Shown here piece after piece: positions 1 through 6,414 of a DNA stretch of 22,262 nt. The first letter of the stretch is position 1, and every line of letters starts with the position of its first letter. This stretch comes from Syntrophaceae bacterium UBA5619. GTDB taxonomy: Bacteria > Desulfobacterota > Syntrophia > Syntrophales > UBA5619. The notes beneath the pieces were generated by a model. The model worked only from the letters and a program-made list of their open reading frames with translations, was not told where the DNA came from and made no database searches. The stretch covers positions 1-22,262 of the forward strand of contig DIKL01000052.1 of assembly GCA_002424545.1 (NCBI GenBank), written 5' to 3'. Made by a program: the position numbers and the translations under genes.

Positions 1-326
1 AAAGTTGGTGGTGGATTATGGTCACCGATCTGCCGAAGGAAAATGAACCTCACGTCGGCAAGCATCTTCAAATCTGAAATGACGGGAAAAGAGACCGGGC
101 TCGGGTATATGAACCCGGCGGAACGCGACGGCCGCTTGCCCTGCCGGAGGCAAGAAATGAGTTGCTTTGTCCGGGCGGATTATATATCTTTTTATCGTGG
201 GATTTTGGTCCTTTCCGGAAGGTTTTTCGGAGAAGAAGACTTGATCTCCTCCCGAACAAACCTTGCGGATCATTTTCTGCACGCTCTCCTTCGGGAGGGT
301 TCAAACCAGAGAAGGGAGACGGCCAA
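1..326. other. Upstream non-coding leader region with stacked hairpins
   Basis: I see no convincing gene here. The stretch holds several small inverted repeats: CGGGT/ACCCG (102-106/113-117), CTTGCC/GGCAAG (135-140/149-154), CCTT/AAGG followed by five T (210-213/219-222, T run 223-227), and CTCTCC/GGAGGG closing a TTCG tetraloop (284-289/294-299). The last lies 28 bases before the start codon of the next gene. Frame 1 is open from base 1 to a TGA at 328-330 that overlaps the next gene's ATG, but the implied peptide resembles nothing I know and I do not call it. The region could be a 5' leader, a short terminator of an upstream gene, or simply GC-rich spacer. Confidence 0.4.
162..190 (+). promoter_or_regulatory. 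Possible sigma-70 promoter for the baeRF gene
   Basis: TTGCTT (162-167) is followed after 17 bases by TATCTT (185-190), inside an A/T-rich patch (TATATATCTTTTTAT) that stands out in GC-rich surroundings. If used, it leaves a leader of about 130 nt containing the TTCG hairpin. The -35 matches the consensus only partly, so this is a weak call. Confidence 0.25.
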
Positions 327-1475
327 ATGAATGTATTATCGCAAGAAGAATGGAAGGCTTTGTTGGCAAAACATCAGGGATGGTGCATCTCGATCTTCAT
401 GCCGACCTTCCGCACCGGCGCGGAAAGTCAGCAGAACCAGATCCGGCTCAGAAATCTGCTGCGGAAGGCGGAGGAAAAACTGCTGGCGGGGGGTCTGCGT
501 CCCCAGGAAATCAAGACCCTGATGGAACCCGCGCAGGCTCTTCCGGGAAATGTCCTCTTCTGGCGGAAACAGAGCGATGGTCTGGCGCTCTTCCTTTCCG
601 CGGATTTTTTCCGTTCCTTTTGCCTTCCCGAGGCCTTTGTCGAACAGATCACGGTGGCCGACCGTTTTCAAATCAAACCGCTCCTGCCGCTCCTTGGCGG
701 CGACAAACGTTTCCATATCCTCGCCCTTAGCCAAAATGAGATCCGGCTTCTCGAAGGGACCGTGCGGAACGTGAGGGAAATCGAACTGGAATCGGTGCCG
801 AAAAACCTGGAGGAAGCGCTTGGATACGACGAGCTTGGGAAACAGATCCGATTCCGCTCCGGCGCGGCGGGTGGCGGCGACCGCTCGGCGATGGTCTCCG
901 GGCACGGCGCGGAGATCGACGACACGAAGGAAAATCTTCTAAAGTATTTCCGACTGATCGACCGGGGCCTTCGCGACCTGCTCCGGGATGAAGGGGGACC
1001 CCTGGTTCTCGCCGGGGTGGAGTATCTCTTCCCCATTTATCGCGAGGCCAACACGTATCCGCGGCTGATCGAAGAGGGCATCCCCGGCAATCCCAAGGGG
1101 ATCAGCATCGACGCCCTTCACCGATCGGCGCTCAAGATCGTCAGCCCGTACTTCCGGAAAGACGAGCAGGATGCCGTGGCGCAGTACCGTCAATCGTCGG
1201 GAACCGGTTTGACCTCGGCCGATCTTCGGGAGATCGTTCCCGCAACCGTCCACGGACGGGTCGGCACCCTTTTCGCCGCTTCCGACTGCCGGCAATGGGG
1301 ATCCTTCAACAGGGAGAGCGGCGCCGTTGAGTGCCATCGGGAGATGGGACCCGACAGGGAAGACCTTCTGGAACTGGCGGCCGTCCAGACCATCCTGAAT
1401 GGGGGATCGGTGTTTCTCCTGCCTCCCGAAAGGATGCCGGACAAAGGCGATCTGAACGCCGTCTTCCGCTACTGA
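327..1475 (+). CDS. baeRF-family protein (bacterial archaeo-eukaryotic release factor-like, probably family 3)
   Basis: A 382-residue soluble protein without a signal peptide or membrane segment. The opening (WCISIFMPTF near residues 19-28, then a basic helix RNLLRKAEEKL) and the central block (KENLLKYF...DRGLRDLL, then GPLVLAGVEYLFPIYREANT) match what I remember of the baeRF families, bacterial relatives of eRF1/Pelota proposed to act on ribosomes in rescue or quality control. No canonical GGQ tripeptide is present; a glycine-rich loop (GAAGGGDRS...SGHG) sits just before the KENLL helix where that loop would be expected, so peptidyl-tRNA hydrolysis by the classical mechanism is doubtful. Start ATG 327 was chosen because GGGAG (314-318) lies 8 bases upstream; the longer frame from 162 has no comparable site. 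The gene converges on yhaM with a 13-bp gap. The family call is from memory; the molecular role is unknown. Confidence 0.7.
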   Translation: MNVLSQEEWKALLAKHQGWCISIFMPTFRTGAESQQNQIRLRNLLRKAEEKLLAGGLRPQEIKTLMEPAQALPGNVLFWRKQSDGLALFLSADFFRSFCLPEAFVEQITVADRFQIKPLLPLLGGDKRFHILALSQNEIRLLEGTVRNVREIELESVPKNLEEALGYDELGKQIRFRSGAAGGGDRSAMVSGHGAEIDDTKENLLKYFRLIDRGLRDLLRDEGGPLVLAGVEYLFPIYREANTYPRLIEEGIPGNPKGISIDALHRSALKIVSPYFRKDEQDAVAQYRQSSGTGLTSADLREIVPATVHGRVGTLFAASDCRQWGSFNRESGAVECHREMGPDREDLLELAAVQTILNGGSVFLLPPERMPDKGDLNAVFRY

Positions 1476-1488
1476 GCCAACCGGGATC

Positions 1489-2517
1489 TCAGATCTCGCG
1501 CTCCCCGCCGGAAACAGCGGTTCCCCCGGATAAATCCGGGTTTTCCGCGTTCGGTTCGTTTCCTTTCCGGCCTTTGTAGATGTAACGCTCGAAGAGCCGG
1601 TGGTAGGGGGTCCAGTCCGATTCCTCGTCACGGGCCTCGCGGATGGTCTCCTGAAAGGCATTCACCTTGGCGTCCAGATCGTCCATGTAGTGCACGATCA
1701 GGGCCTCGAGCGTTTTGGGCCGCTTGGGCGAACCGAATTCGAGAACGCCGTGATGGCTCAGGATGAGGTGGCGGAGTTCCATGGCCGTCTGTTCCGGAAA
1801 ATCCGGGATCGCCGCGATCCGAGCATCAACCATTTCCACACCCATGACGATGTGGCCGACCAGACGTCCCGAATCGCTGTACTCCACGATCCGATCGAAG
1901 GAAAATTCGTAGATCTTCCCGATGTCGTGAAGGATACCGCCGGCAATGAGCAGATCCCGGTTGATCCCCGCATAGTGACCGGCAGCAAGGTTGAGGAGAC
2001 GGACAACGGAAAGGGTGTGTTCCAGGAGCCCGCCGATGTAGATGTGGTGAAATCCTTTGGCCGCCGGCGCCCTCCGGAACAGCTCCGCAACCTTTTCGTC
2101 CCGAAAGAATGCATGCAGGAGTTCGGAAAGACAGGGGGTCTTCACCTGCGCGCAATAGGACAGGATCTCGGCGAACATCGCCGAACGATCCCCCTTTGCA
2201 ACCGGGAAGTAATCCGCGAGTTCGACCTCGGCGTCCTCCACCTTCCGCAGTTCGATGATCGACAGTTGAATCGCGTTTTTGAAGCTGAGCGCCCTCGCCT
2301 GGATGCGGATCAGGTCCCCCTTCTTGAACGCCCTGTCCCAGGTCAGAGCGTTTTCCCAGACCTTGCCGTCCACCTCGCCGGTGCGATCCCGCAGACGAAT
2401 ATTCAGGTAGGGAGATCCTTTCTGCGAGTAGGCCAAATTCTTGTCGCCCGCGAGAAAAACCTCGTTCACCCGGTCGCCGGTTCTAATATCCTTGACAAAG
2501 ATCGTTTTATCCGTCAC
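1489..2517 (-). CDS. yhaM: YhaM-family 3'-5' exoribonuclease (OB fold plus HD domain)
   Basis: A 342-residue protein with an N-terminal OB-fold nucleic-acid binding region (about residues 8-92; KDIRTGDRV, YLNIRLRDRTG) and a C-terminal HD phosphohydrolase domain (about 150-290). The metal-binding pattern is visible: H157/H158, H167 in GLLEHTL, the HD pair H197-D198 in ILHDIGK, H222, H255-H256 in SHHG, and D279/D280. This is the architecture of YhaM, a metal-dependent 3'-to-5' exonuclease that trims single-stranded RNA or DNA. It is the last gene of the selB-fdhD-yhaM operon. The start is GTG at 2517 and overlaps the fdhD stop as GTGA, with a GGAAGG-type ribosome site inside the fdhD 3' end. 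The tail after about residue 315 is low-complexity and probably disordered. Its link to selenoprotein synthesis is not evident; transcript turnover is the safe reading. Confidence 0.88.
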   Translation of the reverse strand: MTDKTIFVKDIRTGDRVNEVFLAGDKNLAYSQKGSPYLNIRLRDRTGEVDGKVWENALTWDRAFKKGDLIRIQARALSFKNAIQLSIIELRKVEDAEVELADYFPVAKGDRSAMFAEILSYCAQVKTPCLSELLHAFFRDEKVAELFRRAPAAKGFHHIYIGGLLEHTLSVVRLLNLAAGHYAGINRDLLIAGGILHDIGKIYEFSFDRIVEYSDSGRLVGHIVMGVEMVDARIAAIPDFPEQTAMELRHLILSHHGVLEFGSPKRPKTLEALIVHYMDDLDAKVNAFQETIREARDEESDWTPYHRLFERYIYKGRKGNEPNAENPDLSGGTAVSGGEREI

Positions 2518-3299
2518 ATCCGCACCCTTCCTTCCCCGGAATAGATTTTCATGCGGCCCCGCCGGGCCGAACCGATCAGCGTCATTCCCGCCTCCCGCGC
2601 CATCTCGACAGCCTGCGTCGTGGGAACGGACAGGGAGCAGAACACCTGCACACCCAGCCGTTGAATCTTGTGGACGATCTCCGATGAGACGCGGCCGGTC
2701 CGGAGGATGACGGCATCGCGACAGTCCAAACCCTGGAGCAGCGCGTAACCGCCCAGCATGTCGATCGTGTTGTGCCGCCCGATATCCTCCCGAACGACAA
2801 GGATCTCTCCGTTCCGGGCCAGGGCCGCGGCATGTGTCCCGCCCGTCTCTTCGTGGAGACGGGCCCTTGCAAGAAAGCGCTCCATCAGGCCGAGGAGCTC
2901 CTCCGGTGCAAAGGTCAACCGGTCGGTCAACGACTCACCCGGGGACTCCATCCCTTGCCGGCTGAAACCAAAAGCGCCTCCGGAACCCAGGGTTGTGACC
3001 GCCATCGGCCCCTTGATTTCCCGTCCCGCCACCGTCCGGATCCTCACCTGCGTCCTGTCGGAGCTTACCTCAACGGCCCGAATATCCCGCTGCGTTCGCA
3101 GAAAACCTTCGGAGCGGAGGAAACCAACGGCCAGCTCTTCCAAGTATATCCCGGCGCAAGCGATCGTGATGATCCTCCGTTCGTCGAGACAAATCTCAAG
3201 CGGAATTTCGCGAATTATCCGCTCTTCCCTGTCGGAAAACCCGCGCCCGTCATAGACGGAAATCCGGAAACAACCGCAGCTCCCGTTTTCGGAACTCAT
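2514..3299 (-). CDS. fdhD: FdhD-like formate dehydrogenase accessory sulfurtransferase, lacking the CxxC cysteines
   Basis: A 261-residue FdhD-family protein. FdhD relays sulfur from a cysteine desulfurase to the molybdenum or tungsten bis-MGD cofactor of formate dehydrogenase, which is required for activity. Family landmarks are clear: GGTHAAAL (153-160), EDIGRHNTIDMLGG (171-184), TGRVSSEIVHKI (201-212) and the SVPTTQAVEMA segment (224-234). The odd point is the active loop. E. coli FdhD has a catalytic CxxC and many homologues keep at least a GCG; here residues 103-110 read TLGSGGAF with S106 (codon TCC) and no cysteine nearby. The six cysteines are C8, C10, C37, C48, C193 and C221; C8 and C10 form an N-terminal CGC. 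The gene overlaps the selB stop as ATGA and has GAAAGGA at 3313-3307 as its ribosome site. Family assignment is firm; sulfur transfer by the usual route is uncertain. Confidence 0.9.
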   Translation of the reverse strand: MSSENGSCGCFRISVYDGRGFSDREERIIREIPLEICLDERRIITIACAGIYLEELAVGFLRSEGFLRTQRDIRAVEVSSDRTQVRIRTVAGREIKGPMAVTTLGSGGAFGFSRQGMESPGESLTDRLTFAPEELLGLMERFLARARLHEETGGTHAAALARNGEILVVREDIGRHNTIDMLGGYALLQGLDCRDAVILRTGRVSSEIVHKIQRLGVQVFCSLSVPTTQAVEMAREAGMTLIGSARRGRMKIYSGEGRVRM

Positions 3300-5221
3300 T
3301 TGTCGGTCCTTTCACGGAGGATCCGGTGATCGCCCGCACGCATCGTCAGCTTGGTCATATCGAAATATTCCATCAGCGGAATGATGAATTTCCGCGAAAG
3401 CCCGGTCAATTCCTTGAAGCTTGCGGGCGTCGCTTGACCGTCGCGGATGAGAATTCGCCGATAATCCTCTTGGAGCTTCTCCAGGGCATCCCGATGGAAG
3501 TTCAGGTCCTCACTGATCCGGACCAGAATCCCTTCACGGGTCATCACCTGGATCAGACTCGCGACCTCTTTTTTCCGGTCGGAGAACCGGTCCAGGATTT
3601 CACGGACCGTCGGCGGGGCGAGTCCCGCATCCCGGTAGGCGAGGGACAGGTTCTCCCGCAAACCCTCCATTTCACCCTGCAGATGGACGCGGTGTCCCGG
3701 CAAACGGATCATCTCCCTTTCGGTAATGATTTCCAACCTCTTTTCGAGATCCCGGAGGGCCATCGTGAAGATCTTCTGCTCAACCCCTTGCCCCCTTTCC
3801 AATGTGGTCCTCAGTTCCTCCCGGGAAATTCCCTCGTCGAGCGGAAATTTTTCATGGTAGGCCTGAAGCTCCCGACGAATCTCAGACTGAAAGACCTCAT
3901 AAACGGGATGGGAAAGAATCCGCATCCCGTCCCGATCGACGAGGACGGCCCGCTTCGCAGAGAACATCTTCTCCAGGAGCCGCCTCAGTTCCCGGCTTCG
4001 GATGCCCGTACGGACGACCAGCAGATTTTCCGTAATCCCGGCGATGCCCGCTCTCTCGAGAATCACGGCCGTCTTCTCCTCATCCTCCCCGCCGGTCAGA
4101 CGCCGGAATTCCCGGAGAACACCATCCGAAGACCGCTTGTGTTTCACAGGCAACGGATCAACGATCAGACCGCCGCCGATCGTCGTCATGGGAGAATAAC
4201 TGCGGACGACAAATCGGTCGCCGGCCACGACAGCCTGGGGGATTTCCAGTACCAGCTGCACAAAGCACTCGTTCCCCGGCTCCAGATCATCGCGATCGAG
4301 CAGAATGATCCGGGCGATGGCCTCGTTGGTCCCCGTATGGAGGCGGACGAGGGTCCGATTTTTCAGCTTCCGACCCGCGGCACCCAGATGGCGGTAGAGA
4401 CCATCGAGTCTCAACGATGGCGTCAGGGAAGCGGGCCCGGTCAAAACATATCCCCGCTCGATCATTTCCCGGTTGATCCCCTGAAGGTTGATGGCCGTTC
4501 TCTGTCCCGCTTCGGCCGTTTCGACGTTCCGGTTGTGGGCCTGGATTCCCCGCACCCGGCAGCGAATGCCGACCGGCGAAATCTCCACCTCCTCGCCCGT
4601 CATCACCTTTCCGGATACCAGCGTTCCCGTGACGACGGTTCCGAACCCCTTGATCGTGAAAACCCGGTCCACCGGCAGTCGGAAGAGGCCAACATCGGCG
4701 CTTTCCTCCACCTCATCCGCCGTTTTACCGATGGTCGAGAACAATTCCGGAAAACCGATCCCGGTCAGGGAGGAGACCGGAACCATCGGCGCGCCTTCCA
4801 GGAAGGTCCCCCGGAGAAACGAGCGGACGTCGTCCCGGACCAGTTCCAACCAATCCTGATCGACCATGTCGATCTTGGTCAGCGCGACGAATCCCTTCCG
4901 GATTCCCAGCAGGGTGCAGATCTGAAGGTGTTCCCGCGTCTGCGGCATCACCCCTTCGTCGGCGGCGATGACCACGACCACGAGATCGATACCGGCCGCT
5001 CCGGCCACCATGTGCCGGACGAACCGTTCATGACCGGGCACATCGACAACCCCGATGGTCCGGCCGTCCGGGAGAACCAGCGAGGCGAATCCGAGTTCGA
5101 TGGTAATCCCCCGCTCCCTTTCCTCCTTGAGACGGTCGGTATCCACACCGGTGAGTCTCTTGATCAGCGCCGTCTTGCCGTGGTCTACATGACCGGCCGT
5201 ACCCATCACGAGATGCTTCAT
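3296..5221 (-). CDS. selB: Selenocysteine-specific translation elongation factor SelB
   Basis: A 641-residue translational GTPase that carries Sec-tRNA(Sec) to in-frame UGA codons marked by a SECIS hairpin. The G domain shows the P-loop GHVDHGKT (10-17), a switch region with [10 protein letters not shown] (38-47), DVPGH (60-64) and TKID (115-118) in the G4 position. EF-Tu-like beta-barrel domains follow (the [11 protein letters not shown] stretch is typical). The C-terminal third, from about residue 390, is the helical and winged-helix region that binds SECIS RNA in known SelB proteins. Length is close to the E. coli protein (about 614). The sequence ending [22 protein letters not shown] in the last winged helix is intact. 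The gene is first in its operon and coupled to fdhD. No clear Shine-Dalgarno precedes ATG 5221. selA, selC and selD are not in the window. Confidence 0.96.
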   Translation of the reverse strand: MKHLVMGTAGHVDHGKTALIKRLTGVDTDRLKEERERGITIELGFASLVLPDGRTIGVVDVPGHERFVRHMVAGAAGIDLVVVVIAADEGVMPQTREHLQICTLLGIRKGFVALTKIDMVDQDWLELVRDDVRSFLRGTFLEGAPMVPVSSLTGIGFPELFSTIGKTADEVEESADVGLFRLPVDRVFTIKGFGTVVTGTLVSGKVMTGEEVEISPVGIRCRVRGIQAHNRNVETAEAGQRTAINLQGINREMIERGYVLTGPASLTPSLRLDGLYRHLGAAGRKLKNRTLVRLHTGTNEAIARIILLDRDDLEPGNECFVQLVLEIPQAVVAGDRFVVRSYSPMTTIGGGLIVDPLPVKHKRSSDGVLREFRRLTGGEDEEKTAVILERAGIAGITENLLVVRTGIRSRELRRLLEKMFSAKRAVLVDRDGMRILSHPVYEVFQSEIRRELQAYHEKFPLDEGISREELRTTLERGQGVEQKIFTMALRDLEKRLEIITEREMIRLPGHRVHLQGEMEGLRENLSLAYRDAGLAPPTVREILDRFSDRKKEVASLIQVMTREGILVRISEDLNFHRDALEKLQEDYRRILIRDGQATPASFKELTGLSRKFIIPLMEYFDMTKLTMRAGDHRILRERTDK

Positions 5222-5310
5222 AACTTAGAAAATAACAGACTCATCCGCTTTTCACAACAGCAAAGATACCGTGGATAAAGGCTTGGATAACGGAATGTCA
5301 CGTTCGGATC

Positions 5311-5345
5311 GGTGGGAGCGTGGGAGTGAGATTCCCCACGCCACC
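5311..5345. repeat. Strong hairpin between divergent selB and the solute-binding protein gene
   Basis: GGTGG (5311-5315) pairs with CCACC (5341-5345), and CGTGGG (5319-5324) pairs with CCCACG (5335-5340). That gives eleven G/C-rich pairs around a 3-base bulge (GAG) and a 10-base loop. There is no T run on either side, so it is not a standard intrinsic terminator. It lies in the 301-bp divergent region 5222-5522, between the selB start and the promoter at 5429-5458. It could be an operator or leader structure for either unit. Confidence 0.5.
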
Positions 5346-5428
5346 CGACTGATCACATCTACGGCGACCTCGGCACATCCTTCCCGGCATACCGGCCCAG
5401 CCTCTTCCAGTTCACTGACAGATATGCC

Positions 5429-5458
5429 TTGACATGTAAGTTTCCCTTTCTCTATAGT
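5429..5458 (+). promoter_or_regulatory. Sigma-70 promoter of the solute-binding protein gene
   Basis: A perfect TTGACA (5429-5434) is followed after 18 bases by TATAGT (5453-5458). The predicted transcription start near 5465 gives a leader of about 58 nt before ATG 5523. The leader is A/T-rich and ends in AAGGGG as the ribosome site. The unit looks monocistronic because an inverted repeat and a new promoter follow it. Confidence 0.75.
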
Positions 5459-5522
5459 CCGACCGTCCAAAAGCAATGTCTAATAAATTAAATTCAATAA
5501 AAGATCTTGAAAGGGGCTCCAA

Positions 5523-6287
5523 ATGAAAAAGCTTGTATTGCAGTTGTCCGTGTTCCTCTTCCTGTTGCCCGTCTCTGTCTACGCCGATTCCTGCCAGTCC
5601 CTCGTGATCACCGGCCATCCAACATACCGGCCGATCGCCTGGGAAGCGGACGGGAAGATCGCGGGCGCGGCTCCGGAGATGGTTGCCGCCATCGCCAGGG
5701 ATCTGGGCGTAAAAAATGTGATATCCAAGAGTTTCGGCACCTGGGCCAAAGCGCAGGAAGCCGCCAAGAAGGGTGAAGCGGACATTATATTCGGCATTTA
5801 CAAGAATGATGAGCGGATAGGCTATCTGAACTATGTTGATCCTCCATTCATGCGCGATCCGGTTGTCATTGCGATCCGAAAGGGGAATGCGTTCCCTTTC
5901 GAGAAATGGGACGACCTCAAGGGTAAAAAAGGGATCACCAACGAGGGTGAAAGCTACGGCAACGAATTCGATGCATTCATGAGTAAAAATCTCATCGTTG
6001 AACGGGCCAAGGGAATAGGCAAGGCATTCCAGGGACTGCTGGATAAAAAGGCCGATTACATGATTGTCGGTATGTATCCCGGCCGCAATGAAATGAGAAA
6101 GCTTCGCGCGAGTTCTAAAGTGGAGTTCCTGCAGAAGGAGCTCAGTTCATTCGACATGTACATTGCATTTGCCAAGAAATCGAAATGCTACGAGGCGCTG
6201 AAGGACGGATTCTCTGTAAAGGTCAAGGAATACACGGAACAGGGGAGAGTAAAACAGTTGCTGGATAAAGCCGAAAAGTCGAAATGA
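5523..6287 (+). CDS. Orphan family-3 periplasmic solute-binding protein
   Basis: A 254-residue exported protein. Residues 1-21 form a signal peptide (KK charge, then a Leu/Val/Phe core ending VYA-D). The mature part has the pattern of SBP_bac_3 proteins, which bind amino acids or similar small polar ligands: an opening beta strand (SLVITGHPTYRPIAWE), then GKIAGAAPEMVAAIARDLGV, the KKGEADIIFGIYKNDER block (82-98), DPPFMRDPVVIAI (106-118) and a second lobe with KADYMIVG. C24 and C222 could form a disulfide. No permease or ATPase gene is adjacent, so it either serves a distant transporter or acts as a free-standing sensor. Base composition is lower than its surroundings (28 of 60 G+C at 5761-5820 by hand count, against 44 of 60 at 15001-15060), which fits acquisition by transfer but does not prove it. 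The ligand cannot be read from the sequence. Confidence 0.85.
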   Translation: MKKLVLQLSVFLFLLPVSVYADSCQSLVITGHPTYRPIAWEADGKIAGAAPEMVAAIARDLGVKNVISKSFGTWAKAQEAAKKGEADIIFGIYKNDERIGYLNYVDPPFMRDPVVIAIRKGNAFPFEKWDDLKGKKGITNEGESYGNEFDAFMSKNLIVERAKGIGKAFQGLLDKKADYMIVGMYPGRNEMRKLRASSKVEFLQKELSSFDMYIAFAKKSKCYEALKDGFSVKVKEYTEQGRVKQLLDKAEKSK

Positions 6288-6292
6288 CCAGA

Positions 6293-6320
6293 ATCGTGTC
6301 TAAAATGCCGTAGACACGAT
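6293..6320. repeat. Perfect 10-bp inverted repeat after the solute-binding protein gene
   Basis: ATCGTGTCTA (6293-6302) and TAGACACGAT (6311-6320) are exact inverted copies with an 8-base loop. The repeat starts 6 bases after the stop codon. There is no T run, so it would be an imperfect terminator or an mRNA 3'-stabilising stem. It may also be an operator for the next promoter, whose -10 lies 38 bases downstream. Confidence 0.6.
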
Positions 6321-6354
6321 GAAGCCAATGTTCCCACCGGATGGGCAGAAACGG

Positions 6355-6363
6355 TGTTATAAT
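6355..6363 (+). promoter_or_regulatory. Extended -10 promoter of the three-repeat protein gene
   Basis: TGTTATAAT (6355-6363) is a perfect TATAAT hexamer with the TGn extension. No good -35 is visible at 17 bases, as is usual for extended -10 promoters. The expected start near 6370 gives a leader of about 45 nt. Confidence 0.6.
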
Positions 6364-6398
6364 CAGATCACAGTGGGTCGGATCAAACAACACATAAG

Positions 6399-6405
6399 AA
6401 GGAGG
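6399..6405 (+). promoter_or_regulatory. Consensus Shine-Dalgarno fixing the start at 6415
   Basis: AAGGAGG sits 9 bases before ATG 6415. The frame is open back to an ATG at 6319, but that one lies inside the inverted repeat, upstream of the promoter, and has no ribosome site. The 6415 start also places the signal peptide correctly. Confidence 0.8.
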
Positions 6406-6414
6406 TCGTCCGCC

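Noticed and set aside
298..307. GGTTCAAACC resembling a tRNA T arm
   Set aside because: No cloverleaf can be drawn upstream and the bases take part in the TTCG hairpin flank; a tRNA(Sec) next to selB was considered and not found.
43..330. Open frame ending as ATGA with the baeRF start
   Set aside because: The overlap looks like coupling, but the peptide is unlike any protein I know, the frame has no ribosome site, and hairpins and a promoter-like patch lie within it. A real partial gene from the left cannot be fully excluded.
1600..2544. 314-codon plus-strand open frame opposite yhaM
   Set aside because: Antisense shadow; the yhaM frame has the complete HD and OB-fold motifs.
3326..5278. 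650-codon open frame on the plus strand opposite selB
   Set aside because: It is antisense to a fully motif-supported SelB, has Pro/Arg/Asp/His-rich composition typical of GC-rich shadow frames, and shows no domain I recognise.
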